Notes: a model not told the origin generated them from the letters alone. A DNA stretch of 64,000 nucleotides from Thaumasiovibrio occultus (GCA_019703815.1 AP023052.1:1550001-1614000), one strand, 5' to 3'; positions 54,996 through 64,000 are shown, counted from the stretch's first letter. Made by a program: numbers and translations.

Positions 54996-56465
54996 ATGAC
55001 GGAAAAAGGATATGCGAGCGTGGCGAATTCGGCCGATCCCTCTTACCAAGGGATTATCAAAAATGCATCAATGAATGATGACAACATAGTGCAATGCGGT
55101 GGGTGTGGCTTAGCCGTGCAATTACCTCCACCATCGAAAAAGCATTCTCTACACTGCCCGCGCTGCAATAATCGTTTGGCTCGAAGTCAACTACTCGCCT
55201 TTAGCGCCGAACCCGCGCTCGCGATTGCCTGTCTGTTCGCGCTATTACCGGCGGTTTTCCTTCCGCTGATCACCATTAACTTGTTTGATGTCACGATTCC
55301 CGCAACCATACTTAATGGAACATTTGCGCTGATCACTGATGGCTTTCCACTGGTTGGCATATTAGTCGCGTTTTGTGCCATTGTGGCGCCGTTGCTTTAT
55401 GCCAATTTAATACTGATCGTCCATGTCAGCCTTCGATGGCGGCTGCGCGGTGCGTTTGGCTTTGCCACACATACACTTCATTGGCTCAAACATTGGGTCA
55501 TGATAGATGTCTACCTAGTGAGCTTGGCTATTTCCTGTTTCAAAGTGCGTGACTACGCCGATATCCAGTTAGGCTGGTCTTTAGTTGGCCTTGTTGCCAG
55601 CCAAGCTATTCTTATTGTGTTAATCACTCTTACCAAAAGCGATCGTTACTGGCACGCTTGGACACTCCCAGACAAACCACTGCCCGCTCCCCAGCCACTT
55701 TCCGGGGCTGCTATTAATGAGAATCCGCAGTTCCAAGCCAATTACCGTTTTGCCACACAAGAAATCAATCATGCCACTGCCCCACACAGTGACATTGTCA
55801 CTAACAAGAAGTCTAGTCGGGATGGGAAATCACAGCAGCAAACATCCTGTTTGTGCCGCCACTGCCACCTCACTCAAGCGATTCAACCAATGCAGTCAGT
55901 GAACCCGACGCAACCACGGTGTCAACGCTGTGCAAGCCCGCTTTTTGAGATTGCACCACACAGTTTGCAAAAAACCTGGGCGTTACTCATTGCGGCAACC
56001 GTCTTTATCTTCCCGGCGAACCTTTACCCTATTTCAATTTTGATGACGAACGGCCAGCGCCTTGAAGACACCATCATGTCGGGCGTGGTATCACTGGTGA
56101 GCAGCGATATGCTGTTCATCGCGATCATCATTTTTACCGCCAGTATTGTGGTGCCTTTCGCCAAAATTGCGATATTAGTGTATCTGCTTATTACGGTTCA
56201 TCTTGGCTCTACCCGCCACCAGCGACTGAAAATGAAACTGTTTCATTTTGTCCGCTGGATAGGCAAATGGTCAGTGATGGATCTGTTTGTTATTGCGATC
56301 ATGATGACCTTGCTTGATCGCGGCCGTTTACTCGATTTTACCCCCGGCCCCGGTGCTATCGCTTTTGGCGTGGTAGTGGTGTTGACCATGCTCGCGGCGG
56401 AAAGCCTCGATTCTCGTTTATTGTGGAAAAGCTATGACCGAAAATTCAATCCCTCAAGCGACTGA
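54996..56465 (+). CDS. letA: Inner-membrane protein LetA (YebS, PqiA-like)
   Basis: Partner of LetB in lipid transport across the periplasm. Two PqiA modules: zinc-ribbon CGGC...CPRC near residues 35-60 plus four helices, then CRHC...CQRC near 285-310 plus four helices. Start uncertain: ATG 54996 (489 aa) equals the predicted transcription start, while GTG 55020 has AAGGA 10 nt upstream and may be the real one. Overlaps letB by 32 bp. A matS site lies inside (55789). Confidence 0.87.
   Translation: MTEKGYASVANSADPSYQGIIKNASMNDDNIVQCGGCGLAVQLPPPSKKHSLHCPRCNNRLARSQLLAFSAEPALAIACLFALLPAVFLPLITINLFDVTIPATILNGTFALITDGFPLVGILVAFCAIVAPLLYANLILIVHVSLRWRLRGAFGFATHTLHWLKHWVMIDVYLVSLAISCFKVRDYADIQLGWSLVGLVASQAILIVLITLTKSDRYWHAWTLPDKPLPAPQPLSGAAINENPQFQANYRFATQEINHATAPHSDIVTNKKSSRDGKSQQQTSCLCRHCHLTQAIQPMQSVNPTQPRCQRCASPLFEIAPHSLQKTWALLIAATVFIFPANLYPISILMTNGQRLEDTIMSGVVSLVSSDMLFIAIIIFTASIVVPFAKIAILVYLLITVHLGSTRHQRLKMKLFHFVRWIGKWSVMDLFVIAIMMTLLDRGRLLDFTPGPGAIAFGVVVVLTMLAAESLDSRLLWKSYDRKFNPSSD
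55789..55801. promoter_or_regulatory. matS site 4
   Basis: GTGACATTGTCAC within letA, exact consensus match. Confidence 0.82.
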
Positions 56466-59064
56466 AAGAAAAAACGCGCGTCTTTCACCGCTTTGGATCT
56501 TACCGTTGTTGTCTGTGATCTTAGCGGGCTGGCTTGTGTACGACGCCGTTTCCGCCGCCGGTACTCGGATCAGTATTCAGTTTGAAAACGCACAAGGTTT
56601 AGTCCCGGGCAGAACACCGATCCGCTATAAAGGTTTGGAAGTCGGCATGGTACGCTCGGTGGATCTCAACACCGATCTCAACGGCATTACGGTTGGCGCC
56701 GACATTTACCCTAATGCGGCCAGTACGCTACGCCAAGATACCCAATTTTGGCTAGTCAGTCCGCAAGCGTCATTAGAGGGGATCAGTGGTTTAGACGCGC
56801 TGGTGGCCGGTAACTACATCGCGCTCAATCCTGGCACATCGTCAAGCGCAAGCAGTGAATTTATTGGACTGTCTTCCGCGCCGTCGGATGCCAATTACAT
56901 TGATGGGTTACATCTTCAGTTAACCTCTAACTCACTTAATGGGATCAGCGTCGGCTCTAAAATTTTGTTTCGCCGAATCCCTGTTGGTGAGGTGATCAAT
57001 TACCGATTGAGTGAAGATACCCAAGACGTGCTCATTAATATTGTGGTCTATCCCAACTACTCTCACTTAGTCAAAGGCAACTCATCGTTTTGGAATATTA
57101 GCGGCTTTAAAGGCGAATTTGGCTTAGATGGCGTCGATATTAATTTTGAAGGCCTATCATCGCTGATCCTCGGTGGTATCGCGTTCGATTCGCCAACAAA
57201 TACCGGGAATGCCTCAGCCGATGTGGCCAAACCCAATAGCACGTACACCCTGTATGAAAGCCTATCTGATGCCGGAAAAGGCATAGAAATCACGCTCGAT
57301 TTACCGACGAACAGCGATCTCCGCGCAGGCAGCAGCCCAGTGTTATACAAAGGCGTCGCGATTGGTGAACTGACGGCGATTGATCTCAACGCCGACACGG
57401 GCGCGTTAACCGGTGTGGCAGATATCGACCCTGTTTTTTCTCATTTACTCACTGAAAACAGCCGTTTTGTTATTGAAGAGCCCAAGCTCTCACTGCAAGG
57501 CGTTGAAAACCTGAGTAACCTTGTTCTGGGTAACTTCTTGACGCTACTTCCTGCCGACGGCGAGCCTAGCGTGCATTTCACCGCCCAAACACAGCGTCAG
57601 CAATTTGTTAGCGATGAAAACAACCCTACCGTGGTGCTCTTTTCCGATGACTCTTTTGGCATGGAGGCCGGCGTTTCGGTGCGCCATCGCGGCATCGAGG
57701 TAGGCGAAATTAAATCGGTGACGCTGGTTGATAACCAAGTACGTACCGAGATCGTCATTAAGCAAGGTTATGCCGATTTGATCAAAAGTGATAACCGCTT
57801 TTATGTTGATAGCGGCCTGCAAGCCGAGGTCAGTCCTGAAGGCGTTAGTGTGGATGTCGCCCCCTTCAAACGACTGATTCGTGACACGCTTTCATTTACC
57901 AGTGCGGGTAAAAGTCACATCGCAGACGCCTATACGCTATTTCCTTCGAAACACGCAGCGCGTCTTGCGGCCAGTAACCAAAGCGGTGTCGTACGCTATC
58001 AACTTAGTCATCCTCAAAAAGCAGGAATAGAAATTGGCAGTGGCGTATTCTATCGCGGCGTTAGGGTGGGTAAAGTGGCCGCTCAGTCGCTTTCCGGCGA
58101 TCAAGTGCTGTTTGGCTTAGATATCGAGAAACAATACAGCCACCTGATTGGCGAACATACTGTATTTTGGAACTACTCAGGGCTCAAAGTGGATGCTGGC
58201 CTTACTGGCGTCAATATTGAAGCCGGCCCTTTAACCACCTTAGTGAATGGCGGGATCGCGTTTGATCAAATTCAAGGCATTCATAATAAAGATGGTCGCT
58301 ATTTCCGTCTGTATGACAACGAAAAACAAGCGCGCCAATCGGGTCAGCGCATCACACTGATCGCCAATGATGCGCGCGCCATTTCAAAAACGACCCCTAT
58401 CCGTTATCAAGGGATCACCATTGGCGAAGTCAATGAAACTCAAGCCAACTTTGCCCGCAATAACGTTCGTGTTGAAGTGACGATTTATCCTGAATACGTT
58501 GCCAACGTGGTACGAAAAGACAGTTACTTTTGGGTCGTGAAACCGAAGATCAGTTTAACGGAATCGGAGAACCTCGAATCGCTGCTGACAACCTATATTG
58601 CGGTTGTACCCGGCAAAAGCACTGCACCAGTAACCAACTTTACCCTACACGATGCGCCAAAAGAGCAACAAGGGGTGACGTTTACGCTGCAATCGGATGT
58701 TTCCCACGATATAAGCAAAGGCTCTCCCGTTTTATTCCGCCAAATCCAAGTGGGTGAAGTGCGATCCGTTGCGCTGGGTGAGCTTGCCGATCGCGTCAAT
58801 ATCGAGATCAACATCTACTCACCACACCGACATCTCGTCCGTCAAAATAGCCTGTTTTGGGTAGAGTCCGGCGTGGAATTCAGTGTCGGTTTAACCGGCG
58901 CGACCGTCGAAACCCGTACACTGGATTCCATCCTCAAAGGCGGTATTGCGTTTGCAACACCGTCAGGCCCTATCCAGCCACGAGGAAAAGCGGGACGTAC
59001 TTATCTACTGCACGATCACGCAGAGCCTGCGTGGCAAGAATGGCGCGCCGCCATTCCTAAATAA
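56434..59064 (+). CDS. letB: MCE tunnel protein LetB (YebT)
   Basis: Periplasm-spanning lipid conduit: E. coli LetB is a hexamer of seven stacked MCE rings. This protein has 876 aa (E. coli 877), one N-terminal membrane helix (about 21-40), and seven MCE units, each recognisable by a GxPVxxxGxxxGxV-type start (TPIRYKGLEVG, SKILFRRIPVG, SPVLYKGVAIG, VSVRHRGIEVG, VFYRGVRVG, TPIRYQGITIG, SPVLFRQIQVG). Overlaps letA, so the pair is coexpressed. Confidence 0.93.
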   Translation: MTENSIPQATERKNARLSPLWILPLLSVILAGWLVYDAVSAAGTRISIQFENAQGLVPGRTPIRYKGLEVGMVRSVDLNTDLNGITVGADIYPNAASTLRQDTQFWLVSPQASLEGISGLDALVAGNYIALNPGTSSSASSEFIGLSSAPSDANYIDGLHLQLTSNSLNGISVGSKILFRRIPVGEVINYRLSEDTQDVLINIVVYPNYSHLVKGNSSFWNISGFKGEFGLDGVDINFEGLSSLILGGIAFDSPTNTGNASADVAKPNSTYTLYESLSDAGKGIEITLDLPTNSDLRAGSSPVLYKGVAIGELTAIDLNADTGALTGVADIDPVFSHLLTENSRFVIEEPKLSLQGVENLSNLVLGNFLTLLPADGEPSVHFTAQTQRQQFVSDENNPTVVLFSDDSFGMEAGVSVRHRGIEVGEIKSVTLVDNQVRTEIVIKQGYADLIKSDNRFYVDSGLQAEVSPEGVSVDVAPFKRLIRDTLSFTSAGKSHIADAYTLFPSKHAARLAASNQSGVVRYQLSHPQKAGIEIGSGVFYRGVRVGKVAAQSLSGDQVLFGLDIEKQYSHLIGEHTVFWNYSGLKVDAGLTGVNIEAGPLTTLVNGGIAFDQIQGIHNKDGRYFRLYDNEKQARQSGQRITLIANDARAISKTTPIRYQGITIGEVNETQANFARNNVRVEVTIYPEYVANVVRKDSYFWVVKPKISLTESENLESLLTTYIAVVPGKSTAPVTNFTLHDAPKEQQGVTFTLQSDVSHDISKGSPVLFRQIQVGEVRSVALGELADRVNIEINIYSPHRHLVRQNSLFWVESGVEFSVGLTGATVETRTLDSILKGGIAFATPSGPIQPRGKAGRTYLLHDHAEPAWQEWRAAIPK

Positions 59065-59194
59065 CCCTTTACAAAAATCGCCCAACGAAAAGCTCAAAGA
59101 CGCTGGCCATCTTGGTTAGTTTCTTTGAGTTATTCATCCCAACAGGGCCACTGTGATAAACTCCCGCCATCATCTCTTATATAGAACAGTCACA

Positions 59195-60622
59195 GTGCAC
59201 CAGAACATCACCATCCCTCAAGAATATATCGATACGCTACACGCTCAAGTCGGTGATAGTGAGCAAGTCGAAGCTATCCTTGCCGCTTGCCGTCGTCCTC
59301 TGCGTAAGAGTGTTCGCGTAAATACCTTGAAAACCTCTGTCGACGCATTTCTCGAGCGCGCAAAGCGTCACGATTGGCAACTTTCACCGATCCCGTGGTG
59401 TGACACTGGGTTTTGGATTGAAGCCGATGAGTCTGTTACCCCGCTAGGCAACAGTGCCGAGCACTTAGCTGGCTGGTTTTACATTCAAGAAGCCAGCTCT
59501 ATGCTGCCGGTCACCGCCTTGGTGCGTGACAACGATCAACTTGATTTGGTACTCGACATGGCATCGGCCCCAGGCTCGAAAACCACTCAGATCGCGGCAT
59601 TGATGAGACAAGAAGGCATGTTGGTGGCCAATGAATACGCCGCCAGCCGTTTGAAAGTGCTCGCAGCCAACATTCAACGTTGTGGCGTTATGAACAGTGC
59701 ACTCACCCACTTTGATGCCAGCATTTTCGGTGAGTGGATGGGTGAATCATTCAATACCGTTCTACTGGATGCGCCGTGCTCCGGTGAAGGTGCCATGCGT
59801 AAAGACGAACATGCCATGAAGAACTGGAGCATCTCGTCAACCCAAGAGATCGCTGCCCTACAAAAGCAGCTGATTGAAAGTGCTTTTTACGCCCTAAAGC
59901 CCGGCGGAACACTGGTGTACTCGACGTGCACTCTAAACCAGTATGAAAACCAAGACGTCTGCCAGCACCTTCTTGCGACCTTTGGTGATGCGGTTGAAAC
60001 TGTCTCATTGCACGATCTGTTTGATGGTGCCAACGCATCGGCGACACCAGAAGGTTTCTTGCACGTGTATCCACACATCTTTGATACTGAAGGCTTCTTT
60101 GTTGCTAAATTCACCAAGAAACACAGCGTTGCGTTACCAGAGCAGCAACGCCGTAAAGCCAAATTCCCTTTCGCGCCAATGAATGACAAAACGCAGCAAG
60201 CGTTGGTGAAACAGTTAAAGCAAGATTTCAATCTCACCTTACCAAACCAATTATCGGCCTGGGAGCGTGACAAAGAAGTTTGGCTATTCCCAACCGCCTT
60301 TGATGCGATTAAAGATAAAGTGCGCTTCCAGCGTATCGGCGTCAAACTGGGTGAATGCCATAAAAAGGGTGTCCGTTGGTACCATGATGGTGTTGTGGCC
60401 CTTGCCTGCTCTAGTGACAATGTCACCACTATCGATTTAACCACAGAGCAAGCACGCGAGTGGTATATGGGACGCGATGTAAGGCCTGAAGCTACATCAG
60501 GTAAAGGCGATGTCATCGTCAGCTATCAAGGCATGATTATTGGTATCGGCAAATGGGTCAGTAACCGGATCAAAAACGGCCTGCCTCGTGAACGCGTCTG
60601 CGACACCAATCTGTTCACGTAA
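59195..60622 (+). CDS. rsmF: 16S rRNA m5C1407 methyltransferase RsmF
   Basis: NOL1/NOP2/Sun-family methylase (475 aa; E. coli 479). Catalytic Cys in STCTLN and the release Cys in DAPCSGEG, with SAM site MASAPGSKT; C-terminal PUA-like domain (RRKAKFPF..., EWYMGRDV). GTG 59195 begins MHQNITIPQEYID, where the family starts; a GTG at 59153 would add 14 residues. Gap of 130 bp from letB, as in the enteric yebS-yebT-yebU order. Confidence 0.92.
   Translation: MHQNITIPQEYIDTLHAQVGDSEQVEAILAACRRPLRKSVRVNTLKTSVDAFLERAKRHDWQLSPIPWCDTGFWIEADESVTPLGNSAEHLAGWFYIQEASSMLPVTALVRDNDQLDLVLDMASAPGSKTTQIAALMRQEGMLVANEYAASRLKVLAANIQRCGVMNSALTHFDASIFGEWMGESFNTVLLDAPCSGEGAMRKDEHAMKNWSISSTQEIAALQKQLIESAFYALKPGGTLVYSTCTLNQYENQDVCQHLLATFGDAVETVSLHDLFDGANASATPEGFLHVYPHIFDTEGFFVAKFTKKHSVALPEQQRRKAKFPFAPMNDKTQQALVKQLKQDFNLTLPNQLSAWERDKEVWLFPTAFDAIKDKVRFQRIGVKLGECHKKGVRWYHDGVVALACSSDNVTTIDLTTEQAREWYMGRDVRPEATSGKGDVIVSYQGMIIGIGKWVSNRIKNGLPRERVCDTNLFT
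60414..60426. promoter_or_regulatory. matS site 5
   Basis: GTGACAATGTCAC within rsmF, exact consensus match. Confidence 0.82.
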
Positions 60623-60794
60623 AAGTTCGCGCTACTGGCTGGTGACAATATCGGATGAGAAAATAAGAAGCAATGTCGTCATAATGCAACCAAGTGCACT
60701 TATTTTTATTCAGCCATAATCAATTAGTTATACAAAACAATCCTGAACTCGCTACTGTTTTCATTGACAGTAGTGGTAAGTTCAAGACTATTGT

Positions 60795-60801
60795 CTATAC
60801 T
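60795..60801 (+). promoter_or_regulatory. Sigma-S type -10 element of sdsR
   Basis: CTATACT, the preferred -10 of RpoS promoters, preceded by TTGT; a TTGACA lies further upstream at 60763 but is not well spaced. Predicted +1 about 60807. Confidence 0.7.
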
Positions 60802-60806
60802 CAGAC

Positions 60807-60892
60807 GTAATGCAATAACGATTGATTAGCGCAAGGCTCTCTAAGAGCCATTCCCCTAAGCCCGGAACAGGAGTCGTTTCGGGCTATTTTTT
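60807..60892 (+). ncRNA. sdsR: Small RNA SdsR (RyeB)
   Basis: The 3' two thirds read GGCTCTCTAAGAGCCATT, then CCCTAAGCCCGGAACAGGA and GTCGTTTCGGGCTATTTTTT. This follows enteric SdsR: the GGCTCT/AGAGCC hairpin, the single-stranded CATTCCCC, the ACAGGA(A/G)TCGT loop and the terminator, base for base apart from compensated changes. In Salmonella and E. coli SdsR is a sigma-S-dependent Hfq/ProQ sRNA that represses porins, tolC and mutS. The gene lies downstream of rsmF in both groups. Confidence 0.88.
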
Positions 60893-61215
60893 ACCGCCGA
60901 AAAGTGACGCCGTAACAGATTCAATCTGTGCTACAATACCCATCAGCACACATACCCTGCGGTAACTTTCGTTTTATCGACAGGTAAGTTGCGCTCCGAG
61001 CACTAGCGCCTGACAACTCTAATCCTCTTAATTCGTCTTAGGATTTTCATACCGCTTTCCCCGCTTTGCGCCAGGATAACGTCGGCGTGACGTGCATTCG
61101 TAATGCGGCCTAAATATCTCGTTCATATTTTTCGAACGACTTCTTCATTTCTGACTGGTTTTCATCACATCTAACTCGACATATTCTGACCACATCAATT
61201 ACGAGGAACTCCCCT
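60893..61215. other. azoR upstream region
   Basis: No gene. A near-matS (GTGACGCCGTAAC, 60905-60917, one mismatch) and an AATCCT/AGGATT hairpin (about 61021-61048) are present; GAGGA lies 8 nt before azoR. Confidence 0.5.
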
Positions 61216-61800
61216 ATGAAAAATGTACTAGTCGTTAAATCAAGCATCTTAGGCAACTATTCAGCATCAACCACGTTAATCAATGAGTGGATTGAAAGCC
61301 AGAAAAACAGCTACAACATCACCGAACGAGATACAAGCAACCCTGCCATTCCCGTTCTTGATGCCAACGTGATGGGTGCGCTGGGTGCTAACGAAGATTT
61401 GACGACTGAGCAAGCGGCCATCCGTGAGCTTAGCGATAATTTGATTACCGAAATACAGCAAGCCGACACCCTATTGATCGCAGCGCCTATGTACAACTTC
61501 ACGGTACCGACGCAACTGAAAAACTGGATTGATTTGATTGCCCGTGCTGGCGTGACGTTCAAATACACTGAACAAGGCCCAGTCGGTTTGATTGAAGGTA
61601 AAAAAGCGGTGGTATTAACAACTCGTGGTGGCATGCATAAAGATCAACCGAGTGACATCATTACTGGCTACCTGCGCACGGTACTAGGTTTCGTTGGCAT
61701 TACTGACGTCGAGTTTGTTTATGCTGAAGGGTTAGCTATGGGTGAAGACATTGCCAATGCTCAACTCAACCAAGCACGTACAGCGCTATCGTTAGTCTGA
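61216..61800 (+). CDS. azoR: FMN-dependent NADH-azoreductase
   Basis: Cytosolic flavodoxin-fold quinone/azo reductase (194 aa) thought to protect against quinone stress. FMN-phosphate motif [10 protein letters not shown] (residues 9-18), [15 protein letters not shown] (about 95-109), and RGGMHKD near 138-144. Monocistronic, followed by the IS200 element. Confidence 0.93.
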   Translation: MKNVLVVKSSILGNYSASTTLINEWIESQKNSYNITERDTSNPAIPVLDANVMGALGANEDLTTEQAAIRELSDNLITEIQQADTLLIAAPMYNFTVPTQLKNWIDLIARAGVTFKYTEQGPVGLIEGKKAVVLTTRGGMHKDQPSDIITGYLRTVLGFVGITDVEFVYAEGLAMGEDIANAQLNQARTALSLV

Positions 61801-61849
61801 TAGCAGTAAGAGCGCTAGTTCCCTTCGGTCTATTTACGCCAAAAACAGT

Positions 61850-62466
61850 AAAGATCCACCTGCAAAGCAGGTGGCTTTGAATGGCCCCCTATAAGGGGGC
61901 TCACTGTTAATTCTCTATACCTAGCTTCATTTGGCGCTCCTCTTCCTCCTTCCCCACTCGATCTTGATGTCTGACATATCTGCGAATAATTTCCTCGTTC
62001 ATTCCTACCGAATCAACGAAGTAACCTCGCTGCCAGAACTTGTTACCCCAAAGCTTTTTCTTTCTCAAATACGGAAATTTATTGAATAACCTAATCGCTG
62101 TACGGCCTTTAATAAAACCCATATAGCTTGAAATACTCAGGCTCGGTGGTAGTCTCACGACCAAATGAACATGGTCGATTTGAACGTTCAGCTCTACAAC
62201 CTTACATTTCTTCATATTGCTGTAAACGTAGATGCTTCTGTATAACTCCTTACCTAAATTACCCTTGAGTATTTTTAGGCGATACTTCGGAGTCCACACT
62301 ATATGATACTGGCATCTGTAATACACATGTGAGGCGGATTCATATCTGCTCATGTTCTCTATCTCCTTGATTTGCTGGTTACAAACGAGGACATATTGAA
62401 CATGAGCGTCCTTCGGGCAAAGCCCAAAAGAACGATCACCACCTTCTAAAGAAGGTGGTTTAAGGT
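61850..62466 (-). mobile_element. IS200-type insertion sequence (IS200/IS605 family)
   Basis: Single Y1 transposase between terminal hairpins: CCACCTGC/GCAGGTGG (61856-61874) at one end and ACCACCTTC/GAAGGTGGT (62438-62459) at the other. A third stem GCCCCCT/AGGGGGC (61884-61900) follows the gene as a terminator, and GGGC/GCCC lies in the leader. No inverted repeats or target duplication, as expected for the family. Exact borders are estimated. Confidence 0.85.
61907..62353 (-). CDS. tnpA: IS200-type transposase TnpA
   Basis: 148-aa HUH single-strand transposase. HUH motif in DHVHLVV (about residues 61-67) and the catalytic Tyr in IIRRYVRHQ (about 124). ATG 62353 (family start MSRYESASHVYY) rather than the longer frame to 62476. 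Complete, so possibly active. Confidence 0.9.
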   Translation of the reverse strand: MSRYESASHVYYRCQYHIVWTPKYRLKILKGNLGKELYRSIYVYSNMKKCKVVELNVQIDHVHLVVRLPPSLSISSYMGFIKGRTAIRLFNKFPYLRKKKLWGNKFWQRGYFVDSVGMNEEIIRRYVRHQDRVGKEEEERQMKLGIEN

Positions 62467-62474
62467 TGGAAAAC

Positions 62475-62499
62475 AAAAGCCGGCATAATGCCGGCTTTT
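62475..62499 (-). terminator. tmaR terminator
   Basis: AAAAGCCGGC ATAAT GCCGGCTTTT, perfect 10-bp stem, 22 bp after the tmaR stop and directly beside the IS200 end. Confidence 0.9.
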
Positions 62500-62520
62500 C
62501 TCTTTCTGCGAAGCTATCGA

Positions 62521-62853
62521 TTAACCGTCTAGGTTTTCTTGATGCTTTTTCAGTGCAACGAGATCGTGACGTTTGAACTCTTTGATCGCTTTACTAATTT
62601 CGCGACGCTCTTTTGAAAGCTCAGCACTGATGATGATGTGATCATCAACACGGTCTTCATAGTCACCCTTCATGTTCTCGATGATCACTTGAACGTCTTC
62701 CACTGACATGCTTGGCTCAATGTACTCTAGTAGGTTCTCTAGTAGCTCAACACGCTTGCGGTTATCTCTGATTTTACGATCGTTATCTTGGATTTCGCGT
62801 TTCAGCTTGTTTTTACGGCGTGTTTTACGCACAAAATCGAGTAGGTTGTTCAT
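62521..62853 (-). CDS. tmaR: Pole-localiser protein TmaR (YeeX, DUF496)
   Basis: 110-aa coiled-coil protein. The match with E. coli YeeX is strong through [20 protein letters not shown] and [24 protein letters not shown]. In E. coli TmaR clusters at a cell pole and holds PTS Enzyme I there, adjusting sugar uptake. Stand-alone with its own terminator. Confidence 0.9.
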   Translation of the reverse strand: MNNLLDFVRKTRRKNKLKREIQDNDRKIRDNRKRVELLENLLEYIEPSMSVEDVQVIIENMKGDYEDRVDDHIIISAELSKERREISKAIKEFKRHDLVALKKHQENLDG

Positions 62854-63258
62854 GGTGTTTCCTTAACCCTATGATAAGAATAACGTCGTTATATCAAAAA
62901 GGTCGTCATTGGCACAAGTTACACTTGAGTATAATTTGTCTTACCGCAATATCTCTGCAAAGCACTACAGGCTTGGTCACCGAACCAATACTGGTCTTGT
63001 TTCACAAAATTCCATCTATTTTCACTATTTAGCCTTCTTTGCAGCAATTTATATTGCTTTACCTAGATTTAACGCCTACTATGAAGATTGTAGCTCGATG
63101 CTGAGCCAGATAGAAACAATACGTAAATTTTCTGCAAGTCGTTCATTTCATGTTCGTTGTATCCTGAAGAAACTTTCTATTGTCCTTCCTGCGAGGCATT
63201 AAGTTTAAGCGCGGAATGATTCCGTGTTAGTTTTAGAAAAGTAAATTCAGGAGACACC
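62854..63258. other. Region upstream of the cold-shock gene
   Basis: No believable gene; frames of 70 to 97 codons overlap each other and lack ribosome sites. It probably contains the long leader usual for csp mRNAs; a CGGAA/TTCCG hairpin is at about 63212-63223. Confidence 0.45.
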
Positions 63259-63468
63259 ATGTCTAAGCTTACTGGCACCGTTAAGTGGTTTAACGAAGAA
63301 AAAGGTTTTGGTTTTATCACTCAGGATAACGGCGGTGCAGACGTATTTGTTCACTTCCGCGCAATTACTGGTGACGGTTTCAAAACTCTGGCTGAAGGCC
63401 AAAAAGTTTCTTTTGAAACTGAGCAAGGTCAGAAAGGTCTGCAAGCAGCTAACGTTCAAAAGCTGTAA
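63259..63468 (+). CDS. Cold-shock protein, CspA family
   Basis: 69-aa OB-fold single-strand nucleic-acid-binding protein. RNP1 KGFGFIT (residues 16-22) and RNP2 VFVHF (29-33) are intact. CAGGAGA precedes the ATG at 5 nt. Acts as an RNA chaperone and antiterminator in the family. Which csp paralogue cannot be told. Confidence 0.93.
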   Translation: MSKLTGTVKWFNEEKGFGFITQDNGGADVFVHFRAITGDGFKTLAEGQKVSFETEQGQKGLQAANVQKL

Positions 63469-63487
63469 TCTGCACCCTATTCAGAGT

Positions 63488-63510
63488 AAAGGAGCCTTCA
63501 TGGCTCCTTT
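63488..63510 (+). terminator. csp terminator
   Basis: AAAGGAGCC/GGCTCCTTT 9-bp stem with short T run, 20 bp after the stop. Confidence 0.82.
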
Positions 63511-63774
63511 ATTGATCTTACCCTGCCATACTTCTGTTATTTTCGCCCCAGCACGTTCCGTTTGACTTCTTTTGTTATTCAAGCCCACTTCTTAAAGTCT
63601 GACAGATAACCATCGAAAATTACTGCTCTTCTTACTATCCCGAACGTTGAGTCACCGACACGCTCTCTATTTCAATCCAAACCTAACCATTATGGTCTAT
63701 GCCTTTTTCGCTCGACCATTTTCTCGTGACGACAGTTTAAGCTCGTCATTTCGTAAGGAATGAATGTAAAGTGA
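63511..63774. other. Intergenic region
   Basis: Nothing recognisable between the csp terminator and the stop of the last gene. Confidence 0.4.
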
Positions 63775-64000
63775 CTAAAATCGGTAACCAGCTCTGATCA
63801 ACAGCGACAAGCTATCAAATTGGCTCCCTGCATCATTCCTGGCATTAAAGCTCACTAGCTCCAATCCAGAATACAAATTGTTGCTGCCCTGCCAACGCGC
63901 CCCAACACCCCAAATAAAATCGTTACCATTGTCGCTTTCATCGTTCATGCCCGGTACTGATAACTCACTGTTCCAGAACGCTATCCCAGCCTTGGCATAA
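63775..64000 (-). CDS. Outer-membrane beta-barrel protein, C-terminal part
   Basis: Open from the window edge to a TAG at 63775-63777: 74 codons reading YAKAGIAFWNSELSV... and ending LLIRAGYRF. Alternating residues, final Phe and GVGARWQ...LYSGLELV resemble OmpA-like/OMP_b-brl barrels. The 5' part lies outside the window, so the family is provisional. Confidence 0.65.
   Translation of the reverse strand, partial: YAKAGIAFWNSELSVPGMNDESDNGNDFIWGVGARWQGSNNLYSGLELVSFNARNDAGSQFDSLSLLIRAGYRF

Noticed and set aside
62909-63202. 97-codon frame before the cold-shock gene
   Set aside because: Composition is not protein-like, no ribosome site, and csp genes normally have long untranslated leaders here.

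Overview
The window is chromosomal DNA of a gammaproteobacterium, almost certainly Vibrionaceae. The evidence is the run fabA, lonH, matP, DUF3634, rmf, uup, rlmL, zapC, pyrD, the 1,600-residue NAD-glutamate dehydrogenase, DUF2835, pepN, prc, proQ, letA, letB, rsmF, sdsR. From memory this is the order beside the dif site of Vibrio cholerae chromosome 1. The genus cannot be fixed from sequence alone. Three independent signals place the window at the replication terminus: a 28-bp dif site (19877-19904), five exact matches to the MatP target matS, and a switch in coding direction at dif (mostly + on its left, mostly - on its right until about 54.9 kb).

Left arm (1-19.6 kb): cobT-cobS (end of B12 synthesis), a PAP2 phosphatase, an L,D-transpeptidase-like protein, and a minus-strand group (Nudix, DUF445, an unknown). 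Then comes a 14-kb six-gene operon-like block: two tandem giant DUF4132 proteins, a MoxR-type AAA+ ATPase, a DUF5682 protein, a VWA/MIDAS protein and a SWIM zinc-finger protein. It matches the uncharacterised molR-yehI-yehL-yehM-yehP-yehQ locus of enteric bacteria. It looks like an ATPase/VWA remodelling machine with dedicated large partners, and it is the best candidate here for an undescribed system.

Terminus junction (19.8-24.4 kb): a wrecked filamentous satellite prophage sits at dif. It has two unknown genes, a gene V-like ssDNA-binding protein and the C-terminal part of a gene II-type Rep. An IS3-family element without target duplication has replaced the Rep N-terminus. Beyond lie a hairpin-rich phage intergenic region and a 172-bp pair of inverted dif-like sites, the layout of the folded single-stranded attP of CTXphi-type phages. 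About 0.9 kb without convincing genes follows.

Right arm (24.4-64 kb): an outer-membrane barrel, ACT-domain protein, exported amidohydrolase, zinc ribbon, PilZ protein, matP, lonH, fabA (with FadR- and FabR-like operators), rmf, the rlmL-glutaredoxin-uup-DUF3466 operon, a possible 42-residue small protein next to a CRP-like site, zapC, pyrD, gdhB, an IS4-family element that split the pepN terminator, pepN, a secreted unknown, a 7-copy 9-bp tandem repeat, prc (terminator carries a matS), proQ, the letA-letB envelope lipid-transport pair, rsmF, the small RNA SdsR, azoR, an IS200-type element, tmaR (yeeX), a cold-shock gene, and the 3' end of another outer-membrane barrel gene.
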